Positions 7,666 to 16,802 of a DNA stretch of 64,000 nucleotides are shown here, piece after piece. The notes below the pieces were generated by a model. It did not search any database. It saw only the letters and a list, made by a program, of their open reading frames with translations, and was not told the origin of the DNA. Position numbers and translations under genes: made by a program. The stretch's first letter is position 1. Every line of letters begins with the position of its first letter. The stretch covers positions 62,001-126,000 of the forward strand of contig CAZSLC010000001.1 of NCBI GenBank assembly GCA_964607675.1. Reading direction: 5' to 3'. This DNA is from CAZSLC01 sp964607675 (GTDB lineage: Bacteria > Bacteroidota > Bacteroidia > Bacteroidales > UBA932).

Positions 7666-9204
7666 ATGGAAATGTCAATAATATTAGCAGTTATTTTATC
7701 TGCGGGAGGTTCATTAGGAATATATCTCCTTATTAGAAATGTAATGCTCAAGAAGAAAGCCTCTTCTATCATTAAAAATGCAGAAATAGAGGGAGAGTCG
7801 ATAAAAAAAGACAAAATCTTTCAGGCAAAAGAGAAATTTCTTCAATTAAAAAGCGAACATGAGCAATATATAAACGAGAAGAATACTCAAATTCAGCAAC
7901 TTGAGAACAAACTCAAGCAAAGAGAATTACAAATCAATCAACAAACATCAGAGGTACAACGTAAACAAAAAGAGAGTGATACTATCAGAGAAAATTTGAA
8001 AGCACAAATTGAAATTGTAAATCATAAATCTGAGGAATATGATAGATTGCATCGTGAGGCAGTAGATAAAATTGAATCAATTGCTGGTATGTCTGCAGCA
8101 GAGGCAAAGGACCAACTTGTTGAAACCATGAAGGCGGAAGCAAAAACAGAGGCTATGTCCTATATCAATGATGTGATGGATGAAGCTCGCCTCTCAGCAA
8201 GTAAAGAGGCAAAGAGGATAGTCATTAATACGATTCAAAGAATAGCTCCTGAAACTGCAATTGAGAATGCAGTTACTGTATTTAATATTGAAAGCGATGA
8301 GATTAAAGGGAGGATCATTGGAAGGGAGGGGAGAAATATTAGAGCATTGGAGGCTGCTACAGGTGTTGAAATTGTAGTTGATGATACACCAGAAGCAATT
8401 TTGTTATCAGCATTCGATCCTGTAAGAAGGGAAGTGGCAAGGCTTGCTCTTCACCAATTGGTGACAGATGGTAGAATTCACCCTGCTCGTATTGAAGAAG
8501 TTGTTGCAAAAGTACAAAAACAACTTGAAGACGAAATCATGGAGATTGGGAAGAGAACATGTATTGACTTAGGTGTACATGGATTGCATATTGAGTTGAT
8601 TAGACTTATAGGTAGGATGAAATATCGTTCCTCATATGGACAAAATTTATTGCAACACTCACGCGAGGTGGCAAATATTTGTGCTACGATGGCATCAGAA
8701 TTGGGACTTAATCCTAAAATAGCAAAGAGAGCTGGTCTTTTGCACGATATTGGAAAGGTATCAGATGAAGACTCTGAGTTGCCACACGCTATTATGGGAA
8801 TGAAATTGGCTGAAAAATATAAAGAAAAGCCTGAAATATGCAATGCAATTGGTGCTCACCATGAGGAGGTGGAGATGCTTTCGTTGATTTCTCCTATTGT
8901 CTTAGTGAGTGATGCTATCTCTGGAGCTCGTCCTGGTGCCAGAAGAGAGGTTATTGAGTCCTATATTAAGAGATTAAAGGATATGGAAGATATTGCTTTA
9001 TCTCATCAAGGGGTTACAAAGACATATGCTATACAAGCAGGAAGGGAACTAAGAGTTATTGTGGGTGCTGAACAAGTATCTGATAGTGACGCTGAATTAT
9101 TATCTAATGACATTGCTAAGAAAATACACGACGAAATGGTCTATCCAGGACAAGTGAAAATCACAGTCATAAGAGAGACCAGATCTGTTGCATATGCAAA
9201 ATAA
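7666..9204 (+). CDS. rny: Ribonuclease Y
   Basis: A 512-residue RNase Y with all expected parts in order. There is an N-terminal membrane helix (residues ~3-25), a long charged coiled coil (~30-150), a KH domain with [15 protein letters not shown] (~210-270), and an HD domain with LLHDIGK (~H359-D360) and AHHEEVE. It is a membrane-tethered endoribonuclease starting mRNA decay. The length is typical of the family. It follows the probable 6S RNA after about 85 nt of AT-rich sequence in which I see no clear promoter box. The start MEMSIILAV directly precedes the membrane helix. Confidence 0.95.
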   Translation: MEMSIILAVILSAGGSLGIYLLIRNVMLKKKASSIIKNAEIEGESIKKDKIFQAKEKFLQLKSEHEQYINEKNTQIQQLENKLKQRELQINQQTSEVQRKQKESDTIRENLKAQIEIVNHKSEEYDRLHREAVDKIESIAGMSAAEAKDQLVETMKAEAKTEAMSYINDVMDEARLSASKEAKRIVINTIQRIAPETAIENAVTVFNIESDEIKGRIIGREGRNIRALEAATGVEIVVDDTPEAILLSAFDPVRREVARLALHQLVTDGRIHPARIEEVVAKVQKQLEDEIMEIGKRTCIDLGVHGLHIELIRLIGRMKYRSSYGQNLLQHSREVANICATMASELGLNPKIAKRAGLLHDIGKVSDEDSELPHAIMGMKLAEKYKEKPEICNAIGAHHEEVEMLSLISPIVLVSDAISGARPGARREVIESYIKRLKDMEDIALSHQGVTKTYAIQAGRELRVIVGAEQVSDSDAELLSNDIAKKIHDEMVYPGQVKITVIRETRSVAYAK

Positions 9205-9208
9205 TGAA

Positions 9209-9577
9209 TTAGAGTTTAGATAGAAATCTTTCGGTATTGACAATGTACCGTTGGTGAATACCTTCTCCTATCAAGCCTTTCGAATCGGAAGCTGATACAG
9301 AGAAGGTTAATTTTTTACCATCTATCTCTGTAAGTGTGGCTTTCGCTTCGATTCTTTCATTCATGGCAGAGGGACGAGTATGATCTATCTTAATTGATAT
9401 CCCCACAGTTGTCTCATATTCTGACAATTCTACTTGAACTGCATTATAAGCGGCATTCTCCATCAAAGCTATCATTGAGGGTGTGGCGAACACTTGTAAA
9501 CCGCCAGAACCCATTGCTAAGGCGACATTGTCTTTATTGACAACAGTCTGCGATGTGTTTGTTATTCCTATATTCAT
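9209..9577 (-). CDS. FlK-like hotdog thioesterase
   Basis: A 122-residue hotdog protein of the fluoroacetyl-CoA thioesterase-like group. The family signature is clear: MGSGGLQVFATPSMIALMENAA carries the Thr and Glu, and IDHTRPSA carries the His of the catalytic set. Most such proteins in non-fluorinating bacteria hydrolyse unidentified acyl-CoAs. It converges with rny, leaving 4 nt between the stops, and lies downstream of the terminator that ends the oxidoreductase/acyl-CoA synthetase operon. It could recycle CoA from the branched or short acyl-CoAs made there, but this is inference from position. Its promoter box almost touches the start codon (see findings). Confidence 0.8.
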   Translation of the reverse strand: MNIGITNTSQTVVNKDNVALAMGSGGLQVFATPSMIALMENAAYNAVQVELSEYETTVGISIKIDHTRPSAMNERIEAKATLTEIDGKKLTFSVSASDSKGLIGEGIHQRYIVNTERFLSKL

Positions 9578-9581
9578 CTTA

Positions 9582-9589
9582 CAAAGATA
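9582..9589 (-). promoter_or_regulatory. -7 box (TATCTTTG) for the thioesterase gene
   Basis: On the minus strand TATCTTTG matches TAnnTTTG exactly and ends 4 nt before the thioesterase ATG. The resulting mRNA would have little or no leader. No good TTTG upstream element is seen at the normal distance. Confidence 0.5.
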
Positions 9590-9600
9590 CTCTACTTTAT

Positions 9601-9631
9601 AAAAAAAGGCGACTTTTATTAAGCCGCCTTT
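9601..9631 (-). terminator. Rho-independent terminator of the oxidoreductase operon
   Basis: On the minus strand AAAGGCG (9631-9625) pairs with CGCCTTT (9611-9605) and is followed by a run of T (9607-9601). It lies 17 nt after the stop of the gamma-subunit gene and closes the minus-strand operon before the thioesterase gene. Confidence 0.8.
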
Positions 9632-9647
9632 AATAAATATTTAAAAA

Positions 9648-10190
9648 TTAAAGTACTTGAACACTCTCCATTCCAGTTTTTATAGCCTCTTCATTCATAG
9701 GGATGAGGTTGTGGTGACGAGGAGGTAGTGACTTTTTCAACCCTTTTAAGACATTATCCATTGACACTATAGGTTTCATTTTAAGATAAGCACCTAAAAC
9801 CACCATATTGTAGGCCTTTGCATTGCCTAGTTTTGCAGATTCATCAACGGCTGCTATTTTACAAACTGTAATATCCTTTCTTTCAGGATGGCGGGTAATT
9901 CCATTTGGATCATATATCAATAGTCCGCCAGGTTTAACTCTGCTTTCAAACTTATCCATAGATTGTTGATTCAGAATGACAGCTGTATCAAATTTACTCA
10001 ATATAGGTGAACTGATTTTATTGTCACTAAGTATAACTGATACATTACAAGTACCACCACGCATTTCTGGACCATAAGAGGGCATCCAAGCTACTTCTTG
10101 ATCTTGCATAATGCCGCCATATGCAAGTATCTTACCCATTGATAGAACTCCTTGTCCTCCAAAGCCTGCTATAATTATTTCTTCTTTCAT
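9648..10190 (-). CDS. 2-oxoacid:ferredoxin oxidoreductase, gamma subunit
   Basis: A 180-residue gamma-type subunit of the KorC/VorA group. It begins with the characteristic FGGQGVLSMGKILAYGGIM motif and contains WMPSYGPEMRGGTCNVSV, the loop that closes over CoA and the active site. It works with the beta, alpha and ferredoxin subunits encoded immediately upstream to oxidise a 2-oxoacid with CoA and reduce ferredoxin. Promoter-distal gene of the operon, 18 nt after the beta gene. The substrate (2-oxoglutarate versus branched-chain 2-oxoacids) is not fixed by this subunit. Confidence 0.88.
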   Translation of the reverse strand: MKEEIIIAGFGGQGVLSMGKILAYGGIMQDQEVAWMPSYGPEMRGGTCNVSVILSDNKISSPILSKFDTAVILNQQSMDKFESRVKPGGLLIYDPNGITRHPERKDITVCKIAAVDESAKLGNAKAYNMVVLGAYLKMKPIVSMDNVLKGLKKSLPPRHHNLIPMNEEAIKTGMESVQVL

Positions 10191-10208
10191 ATTATTCGAA
10201 TTATCAGA

Positions 10209-10970
10209 TTAACGATCTTTCATATCTCCAAGTGGATAGAATGGAAACATATTCTCTTCCATCCATTTATTTGCTTGAACAGGACTTACTTTCCATCCTG
10301 AATTACATGTACTAACAATCTCAACGAATGAGGTTCCTTTCTTCATAGCAGAGTTCTCAAAAGCTTTTCTAATGGCTTTTTTTGCTTTTCTGACAGAAGC
10401 AGGATTTTGAACAGATTGTCTGGTTACATAGCAGGTCCCTTCGAGTTGGGCAATTAATTCAGTTATTTTTAGAGGATAACCATTTAAATCAGCCTTCCTT
10501 CCGTAAGGGGTAGTTGCAGTAACCATCCCAAGTAGGGTAGTAGGTGCCATTTGCCCCCCTGTCATTCCATAAATTGCGTTATTTATGAAAATTACTACAA
10601 TATTTTCTCCTCTGTTACAAGCATGCATTATTTCTGCTGTACCAATAGAGGCCAAGTCGCCATCTCCTTGGTATGTAAATACATATTTATCAGGCATCAA
10701 CCTTTTGGTAGCAGTAGCCAAAGCAGGAGCTCTTCCGTGTGCTGCTTGTTGCCAATCAATGTCAAGGTAGTTGTATGCAAATACAGAACAACCTACAGGT
10801 GAAATACCAATTGTCTTTTCTTGAATACCCATCTCTTCGATAACTTCAGCAATGATCTTGTGAACAGTACCATGAGAACAACCTGGACAATAATGCAACA
10901 CATTGTCAGTAAGGACGGGAGTTTTACCGTAAACTTTATTTTCGGGTTTAATTATATCTTTAATTTCCAT
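10209..10970 (-). CDS. 2-oxoacid:ferredoxin oxidoreductase, beta (TPP-binding) subunit
   Basis: A 253-residue thiamine-diphosphate subunit. The TPP/Mg site is visible as GDGDLASIGTAEIMHACNRG followed by IFINNAIYGMTGGQMAPTT. CPGCSHG near the N-terminus is the conserved cysteine motif of the beta subunits. It decarboxylates the 2-oxoacid and passes electrons to the ferredoxin subunit. It lies 8 nt from the alpha gene. Family knowledge supports the function; the preferred 2-oxoacid is undetermined. Confidence 0.9.
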   Translation of the reverse strand: MEIKDIIKPENKVYGKTPVLTDNVLHYCPGCSHGTVHKIIAEVIEEMGIQEKTIGISPVGCSVFAYNYLDIDWQQAAHGRAPALATATKRLMPDKYVFTYQGDGDLASIGTAEIMHACNRGENIVVIFINNAIYGMTGGQMAPTTLLGMVTATTPYGRKADLNGYPLKITELIAQLEGTCYVTRQSVQNPASVRKAKKAIRKAFENSAMKKGTSFVEIVSTCNSGWKVSPVQANKWMEENMFPFYPLGDMKDR

Positions 10971-10978
10971 ATTGCCTA

Positions 10979-12058
10979 TTATTTAAGAGTTTTTTTAAAG
11001 GCTTCAAAAATTTCATCAGGATCAGGGATCATACCTCCTTGACGTCCATAGAAATGAACAGGAATCCTTCCGTTTGATATTAGTCTGATATCTTCAACCA
11101 TTTGACCAGCATTTAGTTCAAGAGACATTATGCTTTTTAGTTGTGGAATAATGGCGTCGATTTGTTTTTTAGGGAATGGATATAGTGTAATAGGACGAAG
11201 AAGTCCAACTTTGTACCCTTTTTCTCTTGCAATATCAACCACAGCTTCACCTATTCTTGACATACATCCAAATGCAACAATAAGATATTCAGCATCTTCA
11301 GTTTTGTATGTAGAGTATCTAACCTCATTCTCTTCTATTTGTGCATATTTATTTTGAAGTTTGATATTGAAGTTCTCTTGAACTTGTGCTTCAAGGGCAA
11401 GGGATGTAATAGTGTTCCCTTTTCTTGATTTTTCTTTCCCTATGGTTGCCCAGCAAGAGCTTTGTTTCTTTATTTCTTCTTCACTCCAACGAGGTTTCTT
11501 AGCTTTAAGCTCAACTTTTTCCATCATTTGTCCAATAACGCCATCTCCCAAAATCATAGCGGGATTGCGATATTTGAAAGCAACATCAAAAGCATCTCCA
11601 ACAAAATCATACATATCTTGAGCTGAAGCAGGGGCAAGAACTACCATTCTGTAGTCACCATGTCCACCACCTTTTGTTGCTTGAAAATAGTCACCTTGGC
11701 TTGGTTGGATTGTACCGAGACCAGGACCACCACGCATTACATTTACAACCACGCAAGGAAGTTCTGCTCCAGCTATGTAACTCAGTCCTTCGCACATTAA
11801 ACTTACTCCAGGGCTGCTGGAAGAGGTCATTACTTTTTTACCGCAGCATGCGCCACCATAAACCATATTAATAGATGAAGTTTCACTTTCAGCTTGAAGA
11901 ACTACCATTCCAGTAGTTTCCCAAGGTTTTTCTTTCATCAAAGTTTCCATCACTTCTGACTGCGGAGTGATAGGGTATCCGAAATAACCATCGCATCCGC
12001 AATCAATTGCGCCATATGCGATAGCTTCGTTTCCCTTCATAAGAATCTTATCTGCCAT
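10979..12058 (-). CDS. vorB: 2-oxoacid:ferredoxin oxidoreductase, alpha subunit (VorB-like)
   Basis: A 359-residue alpha subunit with the pyruvate:ferredoxin oxidoreductase N-terminal fold. MKGNEAIAYGAIDCGCDGYFGYPITPQSE, read from residue 7, is the classic start of this family. QAESETSSINMVYGGACCGKKVMTSSSSPG and MRGGPGLGTIQPSQGDY follow, then a C-terminal domain with AFGCMSRIGEAVVD. Length and motifs best match subunits annotated as 3-methyl-2-oxobutanoate dehydrogenase VorB, so branched-chain 2-oxoacids from valine, leucine and isoleucine are the best guess, with 2-oxoglutarate as the alternative. Together with the acyl-CoA synthetase upstream it would give ATP from amino acids. Confidence 0.88.
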   Translation of the reverse strand: MADKILMKGNEAIAYGAIDCGCDGYFGYPITPQSEVMETLMKEKPWETTGMVVLQAESETSSINMVYGGACCGKKVMTSSSSPGVSLMCEGLSYIAGAELPCVVVNVMRGGPGLGTIQPSQGDYFQATKGGGHGDYRMVVLAPASAQDMYDFVGDAFDVAFKYRNPAMILGDGVIGQMMEKVELKAKKPRWSEEEIKKQSSCWATIGKEKSRKGNTITSLALEAQVQENFNIKLQNKYAQIEENEVRYSTYKTEDAEYLIVAFGCMSRIGEAVVDIAREKGYKVGLLRPITLYPFPKKQIDAIIPQLKSIMSLELNAGQMVEDIRLISNGRIPVHFYGRQGGMIPDPDEIFEAFKKTLK

Positions 12059-12069
12059 ATTGATTTGTT

Positions 12070-12291
12070 TTAAATTTTAGTTCTATAAACAGTTATTACT
12101 GCGTCAGGACATACAGTTGCGCAGTTTGTACATCCAGTGCAATTCTCTGGATTTGCCATGTACATGTAATTGTACCCTTTGCTATTGACCTCTTTAGCCA
12201 AAGCAATTGTGTTTGTTGGACAATTGACAATACAAACGCCACAGCCTTTGCATTTTTCTATGTCCACAACGATAGCTCCGTGTGTTGCCAT
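12070..12291 (-). CDS. 2x[4Fe-4S] ferredoxin subunit of the oxidoreductase
   Basis: A 73-residue ferredoxin with two cluster motifs, CKGCGVCIVNCP and CTGCTNCATVCP, each with the fourth Cys followed by Pro. It is the delta (electron-transfer) subunit of the 2-oxoacid:ferredoxin oxidoreductase encoded next to it, 11 nt from the alpha gene. Electrons leave the TPP subunit through it to free ferredoxin. The small size and the lack of a transmembrane segment are normal for this subunit. Confidence 0.92.
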   Translation of the reverse strand: MATHGAIVVDIEKCKGCGVCIVNCPTNTIALAKEVNSKGYNYMYMANPENCTGCTNCATVCPDAVITVYRTKI

Positions 12292-12308
12292 ATCTTTTTG
12301 TTAGTTAA

Positions 12309-12464
12309 TTATTGTTGTTTAAAAAAGTTAAATCCGCTTATTATATTATCTATGATGTGATTCCATCTTAATACGATGCCAATGATTAAAAGCACTGCCA
12401 CCCAAATAAATGCTTTCGTTGTTTGGGATTGACCATTGTACCAATTTTTAATTTTATGAAACAT
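12309..12464 (-). CDS. 51-residue single-pass membrane protein in the oxidoreductase operon
   Basis: A short frame starting MFHKIKNWYNGQSQTTKAF and continuing into a hydrophobic helix (IWVAVLLIIGIVLRW, residues ~20-34) and a short tail ending FNFFKQQ. It fills the gap between the acyl-CoA synthetase gene (17 nt) and the ferredoxin gene (17 nt) on the same strand. It has a sensible start, stop and charge pattern, with a positive N-terminus facing the cytoplasm. I do not recognise a family. It could tether the oxidoreductase or the synthetase to the membrane, but that is a guess from position. Confidence 0.7.
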   Translation of the reverse strand: MFHKIKNWYNGQSQTTKAFIWVAVLLIIGIVLRWNHIIDNIISGFNFFKQQ

Positions 12465-12481
12465 ATCCTCAAATATAATTA

Positions 12482-14542
12482 TTATTTTTCAATCTTTATT
12501 CTTGTATCTACCGCAATTATCTCTTTTGAGTTTGCCATAAGTGGATTAATATCCATTTCTGAGATTTCTGGTGCAGCCGAACAAAGGGCTGATACTCTTC
12601 TTATGGTATCGCTGAAAAGAACTAAATCTATCCCCTTCTTACCCCTTATTCCCTCTAATATTTTATATCCTCTTAAACCCTTGATCATTTCATTTGCCTC
12701 AATTTTTGAAACAGGAGAGAGGGCTGAAGTGGTGTCCTTCAAGGCTTCAATAAAAATGCCACCCAAGCCACATAGAATCTGATGTCCAAAATTGTTCTCT
12801 CTTTTTGCCCCAATGAAAATCTCAATGCCAGAGATCATGGGTTGAATCAAAACACCCGTGGCCTCTGGAATTGTTAAAAGACGTTTACACTCATCTTTTA
12901 ACTCTTTTTTATTTGCAATATTTAGGGATACTCCACATACATCTGATTTATGAATGGGACCTATTACTTTGGCTGCAATAGGGAATGGTATATTTTCAAG
13001 TGGATCCACAACACTGCTGATATCACTTGTCAATGGAATAATTATCTCTTTAACTCTTGATATCCCTGCAGCATCCAATAGCATTTGGACTTGGTTTGGA
13101 TTTAGATATCCGTCCTTACAATTGTTGACAACATCTCTAATTGCTTTTTTGTCTACGGCAGGAAGTGTTGAATCATCAATAGGTTTAGGTGTATTCACAA
13201 TTTTTACAATAGCTGATGCAAGTGCCACTTCGTCAGGAAAACTAATTCCTCCATTATCTTGGAACATTTTAATTTCTGCAGCTGCATTGATTGTTGAAGG
13301 TAATACTGGATAGATTGGTTTTTTAGAATTTCTAATTTTCTCCAATAAAAGGGAATAAACATCAAAAATCTCTGTAAGTCCTGGATTCCCAAATATTACA
13401 GTGATGGCATCAACATCAAAATCATTCTCACATGCATCCAAAATGTGGCCAAGTTGTTCAGTAGTTCCAGTAGCAAGGAAATCTATTGGATTTGAAACAG
13501 ATGAACCAGGAAATAATTTTCCAAGCAATTCTTTTGCCTTTTCTCCCTTTATAGGTGGTATTTCAATTCCATTGTTTGAAAAGACATCTGTTTGCATGAC
13601 TGCTGGCCCTCCAGCATGTGTAACAATGGCAACTCTTCTCCCTTTAGGGGTAGGGTATGTCATTGCAGATGCGACAGTTACAAGTTCGGTTCTGCTATAA
13701 CATCTAACTATCCCTATTTTTCTGAATAATGCACTTACTGCTCTATCTGGAGATGCAAGAGCTCCTGTATGGGAAGATGCTGCTCTGCTTCCTGCTTCAC
13801 TTGATCCTGCCTTTATTGCAGCAATCTTAGCGCCTTTTTTAATTAAAGAAGAGGCGTGTTTTAACAATTTATTGGGATTGTTGATACTCTCAATATAAAG
13901 CATAAGGATAGATGAACTCTTTCCAGGAACATATGTCTCATCAAGATATTCTAATACGTCTTCAACTCCATTTTGAGCGCAATTACCTACAGAAAATATC
14001 TGATTGAATCTCAGCCCTAATTGACTTGCTGCCTCAAGGATAAATACAATAGTAGCACCACTTCCTGAAATAAGGCTTACTCCATCTGGTGAAAGATGTG
14101 GAATAGGCTTTGTAAATACTCCTGTGTATGATGGAGTCATAACCCCAATACAGTTGGGACCTATCAATGAGGTACCTGCACTATTACATATTTTAGTGAT
14201 TTCTGCTTCTATTTTTGCCCCCTCCTCGCTATCTTCATGAAAACCAGCAGAGAGGATGATTATTGCTTTGCAGGATTTTTTATTACAAAGTGTCTCAACG
14301 GCAGTTAAACAAAATTTGGCTGGAATAGCTAATATTGCACATTCTACCTCTGGAAGTTCATCAACATCTTTATATGCTTTGATCCCCTGAACGGTATCTG
14401 CCTTGGGGTTAACTACATATAATTTTCCAGAATAATTATTAGAGATTAGATTGTGTAATGTGGCGCCACCTGGTTTATCCGTGTGTTCTGATCCGCCTAC
14501 AACAGCTACACTATTTGGGGAAAGGAGTTGGTCGTTTATCAT
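12482..14542 (-). CDS. acdA: ADP-forming acyl-CoA (acetyl-CoA) synthetase, fused alpha-beta
   Basis: A 686-residue fusion of both ADP-forming acyl-CoA synthetase subunits. The N-terminal CoA-binding domain shows VAVVGGSE and IGPNCIGVM. The ligase-CoA domain carries the phosphorylated His258 in SSHTGALASPD. The C-terminal ATP-grasp domain has IAAKVIGPIHKSDVCGV. The enzyme makes ATP directly from ADP, phosphate and an acyl-CoA, releasing acetate or branched acids. It is the first gene of an operon with a 51-residue membrane protein and a 2-oxoacid:ferredoxin oxidoreductase, so the oxidoreductase product is very likely its substrate. A good promoter box sits at 14560-14567. Confidence 0.92.
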   Translation of the reverse strand: MINDQLLSPNSVAVVGGSEHTDKPGGATLHNLISNNYSGKLYVVNPKADTVQGIKAYKDVDELPEVECAILAIPAKFCLTAVETLCNKKSCKAIIILSAGFHEDSEEGAKIEAEITKICNSAGTSLIGPNCIGVMTPSYTGVFTKPIPHLSPDGVSLISGSGATIVFILEAASQLGLRFNQIFSVGNCAQNGVEDVLEYLDETYVPGKSSSILMLYIESINNPNKLLKHASSLIKKGAKIAAIKAGSSEAGSRAASSHTGALASPDRAVSALFRKIGIVRCYSRTELVTVASAMTYPTPKGRRVAIVTHAGGPAVMQTDVFSNNGIEIPPIKGEKAKELLGKLFPGSSVSNPIDFLATGTTEQLGHILDACENDFDVDAITVIFGNPGLTEIFDVYSLLLEKIRNSKKPIYPVLPSTINAAAEIKMFQDNGGISFPDEVALASAIVKIVNTPKPIDDSTLPAVDKKAIRDVVNNCKDGYLNPNQVQMLLDAAGISRVKEIIIPLTSDISSVVDPLENIPFPIAAKVIGPIHKSDVCGVSLNIANKKELKDECKRLLTIPEATGVLIQPMISGIEIFIGAKRENNFGHQILCGLGGIFIEALKDTTSALSPVSKIEANEMIKGLRGYKILEGIRGKKGIDLVLFSDTIRRVSALCSAAPEISEMDINPLMANSKEIIAVDTRIKIEK

Positions 14543-14559
14543 TGCATATTTGTTTTCTG

Positions 14560-14567
14560 CAAATATA
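14560..14567 (-). promoter_or_regulatory. -7 box (TATATTTG) of the acd/oxidoreductase operon
   Basis: Read on the minus strand, TATATTTGC matches the Bacteroidetes TAnnTTTGC element and ends 17 nt before the synthetase ATG. No other equally good box was seen in the operon before the terminator at 9601-9631, so a single transcript of about 4.9 kb is likely. Confidence 0.65.
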
Positions 14568-14678
14568 ATAAAAAGTAATAAACTGAACTATGATTAGTAA
14601 TAAAATTAAATAAAAATTTAATAATTAGTTATGATTTAAAACATATATTATATTATTTCTCAATAAGAAACAATTTGT

Positions 14679-14686
14679 TAAATTTG
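14679..14686 (+). promoter_or_regulatory. -7 box (TAAATTTG) of the MTA-salvage cluster
   Basis: TAAATTTG matches TAnnTTTG 18 nt upstream of the ATG at 14705. It lies inside the first codons of a longer open frame, which shows that the longer frame is not the real start. The 162-nt gap between this gene and the divergent synthetase gene holds both promoters and nothing else that I can identify. Confidence 0.65.
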
Positions 14687-14704
14687 TTGGTTAAAAAACA
14701 ATTT

Positions 14705-15967
14705 ATGAGTTCAATTTTAATTAAAGAAGTTACTTTAGATGACCAAGTTAAAGATATTTTAATAGTTGATAATATAATTAGCAAAATTTCTAATGATATA
14801 GATTATAGTGCTGAAACGGTGATTAAAGGGGAGAAAATGTATGCAATCCCAGGGCTTATCAATATGCATACACATTCTGGAATGGTGTTGATGAGAGGGG
14901 TGTTGGAAGATGTGCCTTTGTTTGAGTGGTTGGAGAGAGTATGGGCTTTAGAACCTAACCTCGATCCTGAAATGATATATTGGGCTACTAAACTTGCTTC
15001 GCTTGAAATGATAAAGAGTGGAACAATCTGTTTTAATGATCAGTATTGGATGATTGAAAACTCCGCTCGAGCTGTTGAAGAGATGGGCATAAGGGGCTAT
15101 TTATCATACGTCTTTTTAGATCTTGGAGATAAGAATAAGGCTGAAAGACAGCGAAAGGAGTGTATTCAGATGTACGAAAAATCAAAAGAGTGGGGTGATA
15201 GGGTACACTTTTCTATCTCAATACATGGCACTTATACGGTATGTGAAGAGAATATTAGGTGGGCAACGGATTTTGCAAATGAGCACAATCTGTTGATTCA
15301 TATACACGTTTCCGAAACTGAAACTGAAAATATTGACTCGTATAAAAAATTTAAAATGTCTCCAACCCAACACCTCAATAGCTTAGGAGTTTTAGGAGAA
15401 AATGTTCTTGCTGCCCATTGTGTGTGGCTGGATGGGAAAGATATCGAGATCCTTGGTGAAAACAGGGTTAATGTGTGTCACAATATCAATTCCAATTTGA
15501 AACTATCCTCAGGGTACAAATTCCTTTATAATGAATTAAAGGGTAGCGGAGCAAATATTACAATTGGTACAGATGGAGCGGCGTCATCAAACAATTTAGA
15601 TATTCTCGAGGCAATAAAAACAGCCTCTTTTGTGCAAAAAGCATGGCGAGGAGATCCTAGTGCCCTTCCATTGAAAGAGGGGTTGGCAATGGCCACCTCT
15701 AATGGGGCTAAAGCATTAAAATTGAATAGCGGAGTTATAAAAGAGGGGTCTTTGGCAGATATATTGTTGGTTGATACTCATTCTTCTTATTTTACACCTA
15801 ATATCAATTTCTTAGGAAATTTGATATATTCGGCCAATAGTTCATCAATTAACACTACCATATGTAATGGTAAAGTGTTAATGCACAACAGAATTGTAAA
15901 TGGGGAAGATGAAATCATAGAGAATGCCAGTCGTCTTGCCAATAAATTGTTAAATTTTAAAAAATAA
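14705..15967 (+). CDS. mtaD: 5'-methylthioadenosine / S-adenosylhomocysteine deaminase (amidohydrolase)
   Basis: A 420-residue amidohydrolase of the MtaD/SahH-deaminase group. The metal motif NMHTHSGM (His55, His57) is followed by [14 protein letters not shown]. The later ligands are in [22 protein letters not shown] and [12 protein letters not shown]. The family deaminates MTA to methylthioinosine and SAH to inosylhomocysteine. The next two genes are a purine nucleoside phosphorylase and MtnA, exactly what is needed to take methylthioinosine to methylthioribulose-1-phosphate. The ATG at 14705 is preferred because a promoter box lies upstream of it and family members start near MSSILIK. Confidence 0.85.
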   Translation: MSSILIKEVTLDDQVKDILIVDNIISKISNDIDYSAETVIKGEKMYAIPGLINMHTHSGMVLMRGVLEDVPLFEWLERVWALEPNLDPEMIYWATKLASLEMIKSGTICFNDQYWMIENSARAVEEMGIRGYLSYVFLDLGDKNKAERQRKECIQMYEKSKEWGDRVHFSISIHGTYTVCEENIRWATDFANEHNLLIHIHVSETETENIDSYKKFKMSPTQHLNSLGVLGENVLAAHCVWLDGKDIEILGENRVNVCHNINSNLKLSSGYKFLYNELKGSGANITIGTDGAASSNNLDILEAIKTASFVQKAWRGDPSALPLKEGLAMATSNGAKALKLNSGVIKEGSLADILLVDTHSSYFTPNINFLGNLIYSANSSSINTTICNGKVLMHNRIVNGEDEIIENASRLANKLLNFKK

Positions 15968-15971
15968 TATT

Positions 15972-16799
15972 ATGGATGAAAGAATGATAGCCATTAATGG
16001 TGCAGTGGATTATATTAAAAGTATAATTGGCCCTAAAAAGCCTCTATTTGGGATTGTACTTGGTAGTGGATTAGGTAAACTTGCTGATAAAATTGAGAAT
16101 GCAACAGTCATCAAATATACAGATGTGCCATATTTCCCAACCTCGACAGCTATAGGTCATAAGGGGAATTTTATCTTTGGAATTTTAGGTGGAAAATATG
16201 TAGTTGCAATGCAAGGGAGGTTTCATTATTATGAGGGGTATTCTATGGATAAGGTGACTTTACCTATAAGAGTTATGGTTAAGTTGGGTATTCAATACCT
16301 ATTTGTCTCTAATGCTGCTGGTGGTGTCAATTTCGATTTTAAAATTGGCGATTTGATGGTGATCAAAGACCACATCAATAAGTTGCCCAATCCACTTGTT
16401 GGACCTAATCTTGCAGATTTTGGTCCCCGTTTTCCAGATATGACCCGCCCTTATGATCCAAAGATTATTAGGAAGGCAGAAGAGGTGGCATCTGAACTTG
16501 GTATTAAGTTGAGGGAGGGTGTCTATTTGGCAGGGACAGGCCCAAGCTATGAAACCCCTTCTGAATATAAATATTTCAGGTTGATTGGGGGTGATGCGAT
16601 AGGTATGTCAACTATCCCAGAGGTGATTGTGGCAAGGCACTCATCTGTTCCTGTGTTTGGCGTTTCTGTGATAACGAATGAGGCTCATGATGACTATGCG
16701 GATGATTTTGAGAATAACGGGGATGATGTGGTAAGAGCGGCAGATGCAGCTGCTGAAAAAATGACAATGTTGTTTACCAAATTGATAGAGAGGCTCTAA
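15972..16799 (+). CDS. Purine nucleoside phosphorylase (trimeric class)
   Basis: A 275-residue trimeric-type purine nucleoside phosphorylase. Motifs in order are GIVLGSGLG (phosphate loop), [45 protein letters not shown] and VITNEAHDD, with the base-contacting Asn present in the last. It splits inosine- or guanosine-type nucleosides with phosphate. It sits 4 nt after an MTA/SAH deaminase gene and 3 nt before mtnA, so methylthioinosine is a likely physiological substrate in addition to inosine and guanosine. That specificity is inferred from the cluster. Confidence 0.9.
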   Translation: MDERMIAINGAVDYIKSIIGPKKPLFGIVLGSGLGKLADKIENATVIKYTDVPYFPTSTAIGHKGNFIFGILGGKYVVAMQGRFHYYEGYSMDKVTLPIRVMVKLGIQYLFVSNAAGGVNFDFKIGDLMVIKDHINKLPNPLVGPNLADFGPRFPDMTRPYDPKIIRKAEEVASELGIKLREGVYLAGTGPSYETPSEYKYFRLIGGDAIGMSTIPEVIVARHSSVPVFGVSVITNEAHDDYADDFENNGDDVVRAADAAAEKMTMLFTKLIERL

Positions 16800-16802
16800 A
16801 TA

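Noticed and set aside
12423..12782. 119-codon plus-strand frame opposite the synthetase 3' end and the small membrane protein
   Set aside because: It is the complement of two coding frames with stronger support and shows no independent protein features.
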